This document shows positions 1 to 11,186 of a DNA stretch of 64,000 bases, in pieces. The notes beneath the pieces are model-generated. The model did not search any database, was not told where the DNA came from, and saw nothing but the letters and a program-made list of their open reading frames with translations. Both the position numbers and the translations under genes were made by a program. The DNA comes from Methylorubrum sp. B1-46 (GTDB lineage Bacteria > Pseudomonadota > Alphaproteobacteria > Rhizobiales > Beijerinckiaceae). Location: positions 1,265,501 to 1,329,500 of the forward strand of contig NZ_CP088247.1 in NCBI RefSeq assembly GCF_021117295.1. Direction: 5' to 3'. Every line of letters starts with the position of its first letter. The stretch's first letter is position 1.

Positions 1-1
1 G

Positions 2-115
2 GTGCAGATCAAGCTGGAGCGGGGCGAAGGCGTCTCGACGCTCGGCGTCGATATCGAATTCCCTGTCGATGCAGTGCTCAAGCCGAAGCCGAAGGCCAAG
101 CGCGCCATCGCCTGA
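2..115 (+). CDS. C-terminal end of an unidentified protein (5' partial)
   Basis: An open frame enters from the left edge and stops with TGA at 113-115, giving the last 37 residues of a protein. The tail ends in a Lys/Pro-rich stretch (KPKPKAKRAIA), as in flexible C-termini. The frame and good codon use support a real gene end, but too little is visible to name a family. A terminator-like hairpin follows about 130 bases downstream. Confidence 0.5.
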   Translation: MQIKLERGEGVSTLGVDIEFPVDAVLKPKPKAKRAIA

Positions 116-247
116 TCCGGTCTCCGCTCGATCGAGGCGGGGAGCGTATCAGCCAGCCCGCGCGGCGCTTGAGCGAGGGCCAAATCCGCCATCCCGAAGG
201 GATCAACCGGATTTGGTATGAGCCGACCGCCCTCCGGACGAACCACC

Positions 248-282
248 ACCTGCGGCCCCGAACGGGTGCCGCAGGTTTTTTC
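248..282 (+). terminator. Rho-independent terminator
   Basis: Arms CCTGCGGC (249-256) and GCCGCAGG (268-275) form a perfect 8-bp GC stem, extended by an A-T pair, with an 11-base loop and six T residues directly after (276-281). It is oriented to end transcription coming from the partial gene at the left edge. Otherwise the gap 116-588 shows no gene. Confidence 0.75.
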
Positions 283-588
283 GTTTCGCGACCCTCTACG
301 GGGCCGCATCGCGATGGACGACCGGAAGCGAGCGATCGGGAAAGACCGGCCGTTGCCCGGCGGCAACATATGTCGTTTTTGCGGACCCGCTCAAGACGGC
401 CACAATAGAAGAACAGACTGTCCGGCAATCGATTCCTGCAAAGCCTTCAAAGGCTTGTTTTGATTTGAAAGAATACTCTAGAACACATACAAACTGTCCT
501 CCCGGACTTGTTCAATGCGCGGTTTACGTCTCCCGTAACGGCCGGGAACGGTGCCGTCGCGCGCCTTCGCGGGTTCGGGGTGGGTGGG

Positions 589-1098
589 ATGTCGGCGGGG
601 TTGATCGAGGCTCTGCATCGGTGTGAGGGCGCTCGGCTGCAGCGCTTTCTCACGCGTCTGCTGGGCAATCCGGCCGATGCGGCCGACGCGGCACAGGAGA
701 CCTATCTGCGCCTCGTGAAGGCGTTCGACCGAACGGAGATCGAGCAGCCGCGCATCTTCCTGTTCTTCGTGGCGCGCAACGTCGCGCTCAATCTTGGGGC
801 GCGGCGCCGTCTCGAGAAGGGGCTGTTTTCTCCCCTGACGGACCTCGACCTCGCGGAGGTGGCGGACGGGCAGGCGCGGCCCGAGCAGCAGGTCATCGCG
901 CGCCAGCAACTGCGCCTCGTCGCGGCCGCCATCGACAGGCTGCCGCCGCGCTGCCGCGAGGTCTTCCTGCTCAGCACCCTCGACGGCCTGCCCAACGGCG
1001 TCATCGCCGCGCGGCTGGGGATCAGCCGCAACATGGTCGAGAAGCACCTGATGAAGGCGTTCCTCCACACCCGCCGCACCTGCCGCGACTTTTTCTGA
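589..1098 (+). CDS. FecI-type ECF sigma factor
   Basis: A 169-aa extracytoplasmic-function sigma factor. The sigma-70 region 2 part holds 'DAADAAQETYLRLVKAF' and the region 4 part holds 'LPPRCREVFLLSTLDGL' followed by a helix-turn-helix (GVIAARLGISRNMVEKHL), the arrangement of the FecI/iron-starvation subgroup. The frame is open further upstream (to 508), but the ATG at 589 follows a G-rich stretch and gives the normal family length. It is followed by a FecR-type regulator after about 110 bases, so the two are probably one signalling module that responds to a TonB-dependent receptor. No receptor gene is adjacent. The nearest STN-domain receptor is at 30-33 kb on the other strand. Confidence 0.85.
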   Translation: MSAGLIEALHRCEGARLQRFLTRLLGNPADAADAAQETYLRLVKAFDRTEIEQPRIFLFFVARNVALNLGARRRLEKGLFSPLTDLDLAEVADGQARPEQQVIARQQLRLVAAAIDRLPPRCREVFLLSTLDGLPNGVIAARLGISRNMVEKHLMKAFLHTRRTCRDFF

Positions 1099-1211
1099 AG
1101 GCGGCACGTCAGGATTTTCCGGCCTCACCGGTCTTCACGGGAGACGGGGCTCGCGTTGGCCCGGACGGGCATGCGAGACGAGTGCGAAAGAGAACCGGCA
1201 AGAACAGCGGG

Positions 1212-2150
1212 ATGAACGAGCGCACGCCCTCGGACGCGCCGGAGGAGGCCGAGGATCCGGTCTACGAGCAGGCCGCCCTCTGGGTCGCGCGCCTCTCCTC
1301 CGCGGATGCGACGGACGCCGACCATCGCGCCTTCGAGGCGTGGCGCGCGGCCGACCCCGCCCATGCCGAGGCCTATGCCGAGATGGAGGCGTGGCGCGGC
1401 ACGATGAAGCGGGCACCCGATCCGCGGCGGCCCCGCCTGCCGAAGGGTCTGGCGGCGCTTGCCGCCGCCCTCGGCCTGGGTGTCCTGCTGAGCGACCCGC
1501 TCGGCTGGGTGGACCGGATGCGGGCGGATGCCTGGACCGATCGCGGCCGCATCGAGACGACCACCCTCCCGGATGGCAGCCGGGTCGATCTCAACACCGA
1601 TACGGCCCTGGCCCTTCGGTTCACGCCCAGTGAGCGCGGCGTCGCGCTGCTGCGGGGCGAGGCGGTGTTCGATGTCGTACCCGATGCCGGGCGTCCCTTC
1701 GTCGTGAGCGGGAACGGGGTGCGGGCCCGCGCGGTCGGGACGCGCTTCTTCGTCCGGGTCGATGGCGCGGCCGCCCCCGTCGGCGTGGCCGAGGGCCGGG
1801 TCGATGTGGCGACCGGCGCCGGCGAGACGCGGCTCAGGGCCGGTGAGGTCGCGCTTCGGGGCGAGGATGACCGTCCGGTCGCCCGCGCGGGCGACGTCGC
1901 GCAGGCGATCGCGTGGCGCGAGGGCAAGCTCAGCGTCTCGGGTCAGCCGCTCTCCCATGTCCTGAGCGAACTGGAACGCTACCGGCGCGGCCGCCTCCTG
2001 CTGACGGATTCAGCCCTCGGCAGTCGTCGCTTCAGCGGCACGCTCGACCTGCGCGACACCGACGCGTCGCTCGACGTTCTGGCCGCGGCGATGGGGCTGC
2101 GCCTCACCCGGCTGACGCCGCTCCTGATCCTCGTCCGACCGGCCTCCTGA
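1212..2150 (+). CDS. FecR-type transmembrane anti-sigma regulator
   Basis: A 312-aa FecR family protein. The N-terminal cytoplasmic part has the signature of the FecR N-domain (QAALWVARLSSADAT...AFEAWRAADPAHAEAY), then one hydrophobic segment near residues 85-100 (LAALAAALGLGVLLSDPLGW), then the periplasmic FecR domain (GRIETTTLPDGSRVDLN, residues about 112-215) and a C-terminal STN-like/DUF4974 part (LSHVLSELERYRRGRLLL). In characterised systems FecR relays the state of the outer-membrane receptor to the FecI sigma factor encoded just upstream. The ATG at 1212 is preceded by AGCGGG. A GTG at 1182 would add ten residues and cannot be excluded. Confidence 0.85.
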   Translation: MNERTPSDAPEEAEDPVYEQAALWVARLSSADATDADHRAFEAWRAADPAHAEAYAEMEAWRGTMKRAPDPRRPRLPKGLAALAAALGLGVLLSDPLGWVDRMRADAWTDRGRIETTTLPDGSRVDLNTDTALALRFTPSERGVALLRGEAVFDVVPDAGRPFVVSGNGVRARAVGTRFFVRVDGAAAPVGVAEGRVDVATGAGETRLRAGEVALRGEDDRPVARAGDVAQAIAWREGKLSVSGQPLSHVLSELERYRRGRLLLTDSALGSRRFSGTLDLRDTDASLDVLAAAMGLRLTRLTPLLILVRPAS

Positions 2151-2411
2151 AACGAGGCGCCCGGTTGATGACTTCGGTCGTCCTTGCAAGGCGAAGCCGG
2201 GGCAATCGAAGGTTCCGCACGATCCGGAGAGGTCGCGCCCTGGATCGGTTCGGCTCCGCCTCGCGATGACGGAGTCCGGCAGAATCCGAAGCGGTCAACC
2301 GGAACCAGCGTGAGACGCATCGGGACGACAGGCGCGCCGAAGGTCAGGAGTTTCGCGGCCGGTCTCGTCACGCTGCCCGGTCGAAGTCGAGTTGCACCAA
2401 TGCAGCGGCCA

Positions 2412-2490
2412 AGTGTCTCTCACCAAACTCCGGCCGCGCTGTCCTCACCAGGGCGAGAACGGTCGGCGACCGGAAGTTTTGCGATGCTCG
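2412..2490 (+). repeat. Palindromic intergenic repeat, copy R1 of five
   Basis: About 80 bases beginning GTGTCTCTCACCAAACTCC and ending in AGTTTTGCGATGCTC. It is the most diverged of five copies (others at 37476, 38838, 39787 and 45431). The left end of the IS at 2493 starts two bases later, so the element inserted at or beside the repeat. Confidence 0.7.
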
Positions 2491-2492
2491 CC

Positions 2493-3214
2493 AAGAGCGC
2501 CTAACAGAACCGTTTGATCTGGTTGCGGGTGATGAGGCTTGCGGCGAGGCTGGTGAAGGCCTCGTAGATGTCGCTGCGCCGCTCGTAGCGGATCGGCAGG
2601 CGGCGGAAGCTGTTGAACCAAGCGTGGGTCCGCTCGACGACCCAGCGGTGACGCCCGAGCCGCTCGCTGTTCTCGATGCCTTTGCGGGCGATGCGCGGTA
2701 CGATCCCGCGCGCCCGACACTCCTGGCGCCTCGCCCTGGCATCGTAGGCCTTGTCGGCGTGCAGCTTGCCGGGCCGCCTGCGTGGTCGCCCGCGCCGTCC
2801 CTTTCGCAGGGGCGGGATGGCGTCGAGGGTCTGGGCTTTCATCACGCTGTCGTGCCGGTTGGCCCCGCTCAGGCGGAAGCCGCGCGGCGTGCCGCGCGCA
2901 TCGGTGACGAGGTGGCGCTTCGTACCCGGCTTGCCCCGGTCCGTCGGGTTCGGGCCGGTGGCAGAGCCCCTTTTTTGGCCGGGACAGATGCACTGTCCAG
3001 GCTCGCCCGGCTCCCGTCGATCTCACCGGCCGCGTGAAGGCGCTCCAGCAGGACTCGATGCAGGCGCGCCCCGACACCCGCCTCCTGCCAGTCGCGCAGC
3101 CGACGCCAGCCACTCATCCCGCAGCCGCAGCCCATTTCAGCCGGCAGCCCAGGGCAACCCGGAGCGCAGGACGAACAGGATACCGGTCAGCGCCGCCCGG
3201 TTCTCGATCGGACG
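2493..3214 (-). mobile_element. IS5-family (IS427-like) element, copy 1, truncated at the transposase 5' side
   Basis: The left terminus AAGAGCGCCTAACAGAAC (2493-2510) is the perfect inverted partner of 38820-38837, the surviving opposite end of copy 2. Bases 2645-3214 align without gaps to 38130-38699 and differ at only a few positions, so the two copies are closely related. After 3214 the match stops abruptly and the first 138 bases of the element (transposase start and right end) are missing. Joining the two halves predicts a full element of about 860 bp, normal for the IS427 group. Confidence 0.85.
2501..3214 (-). pseudogene. IS5/IS427-type DDE transposase, 5'-truncated
   Basis: Read on the minus strand. 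The first part continues from a missing start (RAALTGILFVLRSGLPW), the middle reads MGCGCGMSGWRRLRDW to SVPAKKG, and the last part reads TDRGKPGTKRHLVTDA through RRPGKLHADKAYD to the stop at 2501, with the DDE-region signature 'RWVVERTHAWFNSFRRL'. A GGCC-AAAAAA-GGGG run (2967-2980) lies exactly where the reading frame must slip by -1, as in the programmed frameshift of two-frame IS427 transposases. A second frame change near 3140 (PW|LPAEMG) is not of that type and is shared with copy 2. The missing 5' end makes this copy non-functional. Confidence 0.85.
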
Positions 3215-3430
3215 CTTGAGCAAGCGCCGGCCACCGGCGCAGGTGATCGGCGAGATCGACCGACCTGCAGGGCGGTCGACGCCGCGGCCGTGTCGTGTTG
3301 TCGCTCTTTCCACAACCGTCCCCAGCGAAGTGCGGAGAGGGCCGGCAATCGCGTGTCCGGACAGGAACCGGCGACGGGCTGTGCGGTGTTCCCGCAGGCC
3401 GACCCCGGACGTCGCCTGCACGGAACAGAG

Positions 3431-6760
<3,330 letters not shown>

Positions 6761-6782
6761 GTGGGACCTGCAACACATGAAG

Positions 6783-6808
6783 CCCTCCCGGTGGTGAAAC
6801 CGGGAGGG
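6783..6808. terminator. Strong intergenic hairpin between convergent genes
   Basis: CCCTCCCGGT (6783-6792) pairs perfectly with ACCGGGAGGG (6799-6808) across a six-base loop. It sits between the ends of mfd and the convergent porin gene. No T-run follows on either strand, so it is either a bidirectional stop of imperfect type or an mRNA-end stabiliser. Confidence 0.55.
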
Positions 6809-6846
6809 CCGAGCTGATGAGCCGGAGCGGACCGAGCGAGCGTCGC

Positions 6847-8322
6847 TCAGCCCGGCGCGAGGCCGAGGAGGGTTCCGAGGGGGACGACGAGGGTGAAGCC
6901 GCCGTAGAAGCCGTCCTTGGCGCGCCGCGGCGTGTAGGGGTTCCAGAACGTGTTCGGGTTGACCACGTACTGCACCACCGGCTCGAGGATCACGCCCGCG
7001 CCGACATCGAGATGCGCGTTGGCCTCGAACACGAACTTGTCGCGCGAATACGGTGCGCCCGAGCCGCCCGAGATGAAGTTCGCATCCGCGAGGAACTGCG
7101 TGTAGTTCTCAGACAAACGCTGCCAGTTCATCTTCAGGCCGTAGGTGTCGTTCGGCCGGCTCTGGTCGGGCGCCTGCAAGAGCACGCCGAAGAACGAGTT
7201 GAAGCGGATCGGCACCGTCGGATCGAAGGCGTAGCCCGTGCCGGTGTAGAGCGAGATCGCCGTCGGGTGCGGGTTGGCGACCAGGCCGCCATCGGCGCGC
7301 CAGACGGTCTGCGTGCCGGTCAGAACGATGCCGGACGTGCCCGTCTTCTGCAGCGCCGGGGTGCCGGGGTTGAGCCCGCGCGAGGTGCCCAGCACCGTCT
7401 TGAAGTTGTCGTCGTGGTCGGCCGTGTTGACGAAGCCGGTGAGCGAGGCGCGGCCCGGATAGGCGGTCATGGTGTAGTCGGTCTTGTAGCCGATCTCGGT
7501 CATCACGAGCGCGCCCGCGAGCCGCTCGTAGCCCCAGTCGTAGCCCGACAGCGCGTTGGTGCCGGGGTTCACCGAGAAGGCGCCGGCCTGGATGTAGGTC
7601 GAGGGTGAGAGCTGGTAGGCGGCGTTGGCGCCCCAGACGGCGTAGAGCGGCGAGGTGAAGCCGGCGTTGATGTAGAACAGGTCCTGGAAGCAGGAGTTGA
7701 TCGAGTTGCACGGCGGCAGGCCGTAGTAGCGGTCCGGGTGGGTGCGGCCGAACTCGACGACGAGGCGGTCGTCGAGGAGCTTCTGCTGATAGGTGAGCAG
7801 CGAAAGGCGGTTGGAGTTGGGGTTGAAGGGCGGCTGGTAGCCGAGCGTGGTGTCGCCGATATCGGCGGCCATGTTGAGGTTGCGGACGTTGCCGAAGAAG
7901 GTCTGGGTGAACTTGATGGCGCCCCCGGCGATGCCGGCCAGCCGCTGCATGTCGGCGGTCATGGAGAGGACGAAGTAGGTGGAATTGGACTGCTCGCCGG
8001 TGCGCAGGCCGGCCGAGGGGTTGGCTTGGTAGAAGTTGTAGACGTTGACGTCGAAGGTGAGCCCGCGCTCGGCCATGTGGGTGGCCCAGGGGGCGAGCGG
8101 CCCGACGCGGACGGGGTCGCTGGGTTTGGCGGCGATGTTGGGATCGGTGCGCGGCTGGGTCTGATCGTTGAACTCGCCCACCGGTGAGGGCTGCTGCGCC
8201 AGCGCTCCGCTCGCGCCCGCAAGGCTCGCCGCGAACAGCGCGCCGACGGCCCATCCGCGATGCCGTCCTCGCCGTCCCGAGCCCGCCGTCCCTGATCCCT
8301 TCCCGCATCTACCAACACGCAT
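6847..8322 (-). CDS. OprB-family outer-membrane porin
   Basis: A 491-aa protein with a signal peptide (basic start, then AVGALFAASLAGASGALAQQ, cleavage near residue 43) and the carbohydrate-selective porin OprB pattern: 'NSTYFVLSMTADMQRL', 'LLDDRLVVEFGRTHPDRYY', 'YIQAGAFSVNPGTN', and a C-terminal 'ANAHLDVGAGVILEPVVQYVVNPN'. AAGGGGA lies seven bases before the ATG. It is divergent from the urea/amide ABC transporter and shares its 549-base control region. In Methylophilus a porin gene (fmdC) likewise accompanies the amide transporter genes, so this porin probably admits urea, amides or DMF rather than sugars. That substrate is inference. Confidence 0.8.
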   Translation of the reverse strand: MRVGRCGKGSGTAGSGRRGRHRGWAVGALFAASLAGASGALAQQPSPVGEFNDQTQPRTDPNIAAKPSDPVRVGPLAPWATHMAERGLTFDVNVYNFYQANPSAGLRTGEQSNSTYFVLSMTADMQRLAGIAGGAIKFTQTFFGNVRNLNMAADIGDTTLGYQPPFNPNSNRLSLLTYQQKLLDDRLVVEFGRTHPDRYYGLPPCNSINSCFQDLFYINAGFTSPLYAVWGANAAYQLSPSTYIQAGAFSVNPGTNALSGYDWGYERLAGALVMTEIGYKTDYTMTAYPGRASLTGFVNTADHDDNFKTVLGTSRGLNPGTPALQKTGTSGIVLTGTQTVWRADGGLVANPHPTAISLYTGTGYAFDPTVPIRFNSFFGVLLQAPDQSRPNDTYGLKMNWQRLSENYTQFLADANFISGGSGAPYSRDKFVFEANAHLDVGAGVILEPVVQYVVNPNTFWNPYTPRRAKDGFYGGFTLVVPLGTLLGLAPG

Positions 8323-8871
8323 TACGTCATCCCCTTTACTGTACTCGCTGCGATCGAGACTTCGCTGAATTTAGGAGGCTCCGGATTTTGCGGTGCGCAA
8401 TCCGGCGGCTTCCGACCCGCGATGCGGCGGCACGCCTCGCAAGTGTCGTGCAACAGCCAATGTCTGATTTCTGGTTTTTGGCCGATCGCTCGGCAGCCAC
8501 AGGCAAGTGGCTCTGGTGCGTCCGATGCTTGGGCAATGTGATCAAAGCTCGTGCTTCTGCGTAATTTTTGATCACATGGCCTTTGCTTTACTAGGCTGGC
8601 ACTGAAGTTTGCGCGCGGTCAACCGGGAATTTGGACTTTTTGGATTTTGCGGCATCGCGTTTGCAAGCGGGCCACGAAGCGGGCGGGTTTGGGTCCCGAC
8701 CCTCATCGGCATTGCCCATAAGAAAAAAAATGTCTTCAGGAGAAATATGCTCTTGACGCGCCGTGAAAAGGCGCTTTAGCGTTTAGAGAAATAAAAAACG
8801 CGACAGTCTAAGCATATATAAGGCTATTCGCTCAAAAATCGGGCAGCTGCATAGCAAATAAGGGGATCGAT
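8323..8871. promoter_or_regulatory. Divergent control region of porin and amide transporter
   Basis: 549 bases without a gene, AT-rich over 8700-8860 compared with the flanks. It holds an inverted repeat CCGGATT (8381-8387)/AATCCGG (8399-8405), the larger one at 8536-8577 listed separately, a TTGACG (8753-8758) inside a small hairpin GCGCC/GGCGC (8758-8774), and a good ribosome site AAGGGG before the transporter start. A TGGCAC...TTTGC string at 8597 resembles a sigma-54 site but its spacing is one base too long. No promoter can be fixed with certainty. Confidence 0.45.
8536..8577. promoter_or_regulatory. 11-bp inverted repeat, candidate operator
   Basis: ATGTGATCAAA (8536-8546) and TTTGATCACAT (8567-8577) are perfect inverted arms separated by 20 bases, so the arm centres are 31 bp, three helical turns, apart. 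Each arm contains TGATCA. This fits binding of two dimers on one DNA face, or an RNA hairpin. It lies between the divergent porin and transporter genes and is the best candidate for the locus switch. Confidence 0.5.
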
Positions 8872-10182
8872 ATGGACTTCACGCGTCGCAAGCTCCTGAA
8901 GCAGTCTTCTCTCGCCGCGGCAGCGATCGCCGCGCCGCATCTCTGGCTGCCGACGGCCCGCGAGGCCTGGGGTGCGACGCTCAAGAAAGGCGAACCGATC
9001 AAGGTCGGCTTGCTGTTCTCCCTCACCGGCCAGCTCGCGGTGCCGGAGGAAGATTCCACCCTCGTGATGCAGTATGCCATCGACGAGATCAACAAGAACG
9101 GTGGTATTGCCGGGCATCCGATCCAGTCGGTGATCGTCGATGCCAAGTCGGACTTCAATGTCTACTCGGAGAAGGCCAAGGAACTCATCATCCGCGAGAA
9201 GGTGATCGCGCTGTTCGGCTGCTACACGTCGGCCAGCCGCAAGGCGATCCTGCCGGTGGTGATGTCGCAGAACAGCCTGCTCTATTACCCGACCTGCTAC
9301 GAGGGTGCGGAATGTACCCAAAACACGATCTGCACGGGTCCGCTGGCCAACCAGCACTCGAAGGACCTGATCCCCTACATGGTCAAGAACTTCGGGAAAA
9401 AAGTCTTCTTCGTCGGCTCGAACTACGTCTGGCCGAAGGAGTCGAACAAGAATGCCAAGATCTGGCTCCAGGAGGCCGGAGGCGAGCTGGTCGGTGAGGA
9501 GTACATCCCGCTCGGCAGTGCCGAATTCGGGCCCGTCCTCGGCAAGATCCGCGACGCCAAGCCGAACTTCATCTTCTCGACCGTGGTCGGCGCCTCCGAC
9601 ATCGCCTTCCACAAGCAGTTCAAGCAGGAGGGTTTCAAGGTCGATTCCATGCCGATCGCCTCGCTCACCACCGGTGAGATCGAGACCAAGGCGATGGGTG
9701 CCGAATTCGGCGCCGGACATTTCCTCTCTGCGCCCTACTTCCAGTCGCTGGAGAACCCAACCAACCAAAAGTTCGTCGAGAACTTCCTCAAGAGCAAGTA
9801 CGGCAAGAATGGCTCCACCCATTACAACATGGAGGAGACCTACCTCTCGGCCTACGTGTTCAAGGCCGGTCTCGAGGCCGCGATCAAGAAGACCGGCAAT
9901 GTCGAGGAGGTCACCTCGCGTATGATCCGCGACGTCAGCGGCGGCGTGCGGGTCGAGGACGACGTCTCGCCGGAAGGCCTGATCTGGATCGACGGCGACA
10001 ACTTCAATTCCTGGCTCAAGCCCAAGATCGGCCAGTGCCAGGCGGACGGCAGCTTCAAGATCGTCTCGGAAGCGAAAGAACACGTCGCGCCCGATCCGTA
10101 CTCGATCTACCCGAATGCCGGGAAATGCACCGCCACGGGCCTCGTCGCCCCCGACGGCAAGAGCCGCAAGAACGTCATCTGA
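8872..10182 (+). CDS. urtA: Urea/short-chain-amide ABC transporter, substrate-binding protein (UrtA/FmdD type)
   Basis: A 436-aa periplasmic binding protein of the branched-chain amino acid/amide class. It starts with a Tat-type signal (TRRKLLKQSSLAAAAIAAP) and continues with 'IKVGLLFSLTGQLAVPE', 'NGGIAGHPIQSVIVDAKSD', 'LFGCYTSASRKAILPV', 'YYPTCYEGAECTQN' and 'VGSNYVWPKESN', all typical of UrtA and of FmdD from amide-using methylotrophs. It heads a five-gene run (binding protein, two permeases, two ATPases) on the same strand, leading towards the dimethylformamidase genes. The ligand in this organism could be urea, formamide or DMF; context favours an amide. Confidence 0.9.
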   Translation: MDFTRRKLLKQSSLAAAAIAAPHLWLPTAREAWGATLKKGEPIKVGLLFSLTGQLAVPEEDSTLVMQYAIDEINKNGGIAGHPIQSVIVDAKSDFNVYSEKAKELIIREKVIALFGCYTSASRKAILPVVMSQNSLLYYPTCYEGAECTQNTICTGPLANQHSKDLIPYMVKNFGKKVFFVGSNYVWPKESNKNAKIWLQEAGGELVGEEYIPLGSAEFGPVLGKIRDAKPNFIFSTVVGASDIAFHKQFKQEGFKVDSMPIASLTTGEIETKAMGAEFGAGHFLSAPYFQSLENPTNQKFVENFLKSKYGKNGSTHYNMEETYLSAYVFKAGLEAAIKKTGNVEEVTSRMIRDVSGGVRVEDDVSPEGLIWIDGDNFNSWLKPKIGQCQADGSFKIVSEAKEHVAPDPYSIYPNAGKCTATGLVAPDGKSRKNVI

Positions 10183-10248
10183 CGGATTCCCGCGCCCCCG
10201 CTCCGGCCGCGGATCCGCGCGGCCGGGCCTCGAAATCACGGAGGTCCC

Positions 10249-11133
10249 GTGACGTCCCTCGACATTGCCCCCTTTGCCAACGCCCTGTTGCTGGGCTTGA
10301 GCATCGCCAGCATCTGGCTCATCGCCGCGATCGGTCTGACGATCATCTACGGCACCGTCGGGGTCATCAACATGGCCCATGGCGAGTTCATCATGCTGGG
10401 TGCCTACACCTCCTACGCCCTGCAGAGTTCCCTCGGTCTGCCGTTCCTGCTCTGCCTGCCCGCCTCCTTCATCGTGGTGGCGCTCGTCGGGCTCGTGATC
10501 GAGCGCGGGCTGATCCGTTACCTCTACAACCGCCCGCTCGATACGCTGCTCGCCACCTGGGGCGTGTCGCTCGTCTTGATGCAGGGCGTGCGGCTGATCT
10601 TCGGCTCGGATCCGAAATACATCGCCGTGCCAGAGATCTTCCAGAGCAACGTCGAGGTGGGCTTTGCCAGCCTCTCGGTGTTCCGCCTCGTGGTGCTTGC
10701 GATCACCGCGCTCATCGTCGCGGCGACCGCCTGGCTGTTCTACCGCACCCGCTTCGGCATGCAGGTGCGCGCGGTGATGCAGAACAAGGAGATGGCCGCC
10801 TCCTTCGGCATCAACGCCGACCGGGTCTACATGACGACCTTCGCGATCGGCGCGGGCCTTGCCGGCGTGGCCGGCTCGCTGTTCGGCGTGCTCGCGATCG
10901 TCCTGCCGACCATGGGCACGGCCTACGTGGTGCAGGCCTTCCTCGTGGTGGTGGTCGGCGGCGGGACGCTGATGGGCAGCGTCGCCGCGGCCGGGCTGAC
11001 GGGCGAACTCCAATCGGTCTTTGCCTTCATGACCAACGACACCTTCGCGCGCTTCCTCCTCTACGTGCTGATCGTCGTCTTCCTGCGCTTCCGCCCGCGC
11101 GGCCTCTTCGCCGTCGCCAAAGGCCGCCGGTGA
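10249..11133 (+). CDS. urtB: Amide/urea ABC transporter permease (UrtB type)
   Basis: A 294-aa inner-membrane permease of the LivH/UrtB family with about eight hydrophobic segments and the family signature 'GTVGVINMAHGEFIMLGAYTS' near residue 45. 'ALLATWGVSLVLMQ'-like and 'TLMGSVAAAGLTGELQSV' stretches match UrtB. It starts with GTG, chosen because a full Shine-Dalgarno sequence (ACGGAGGT, 10238-10245) lies four bases ahead. The spacing from the binding-protein gene is 66 bases. Confidence 0.88.
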   Translation: MTSLDIAPFANALLLGLSIASIWLIAAIGLTIIYGTVGVINMAHGEFIMLGAYTSYALQSSLGLPFLLCLPASFIVVALVGLVIERGLIRYLYNRPLDTLLATWGVSLVLMQGVRLIFGSDPKYIAVPEIFQSNVEVGFASLSVFRLVVLAITALIVAATAWLFYRTRFGMQVRAVMQNKEMAASFGINADRVYMTTFAIGAGLAGVAGSLFGVLAIVLPTMGTAYVVQAFLVVVVGGGTLMGSVAAAGLTGELQSVFAFMTNDTFARFLLYVLIVVFLRFRPRGLFAVAKGRR

Positions 11134-11186
11134 AGCCACTTCGGCTTCACCCTTCCCCCTGCCCGTCAGAAGAGTCTCACCCGCAG

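Noticed and set aside
8597..8613. Sigma-54 promoter TGGCAC...TTTGC before urtA
   Set aside because: The GG and GC elements are 11 bases apart rather than the required 10, and the rest of the match is poor.
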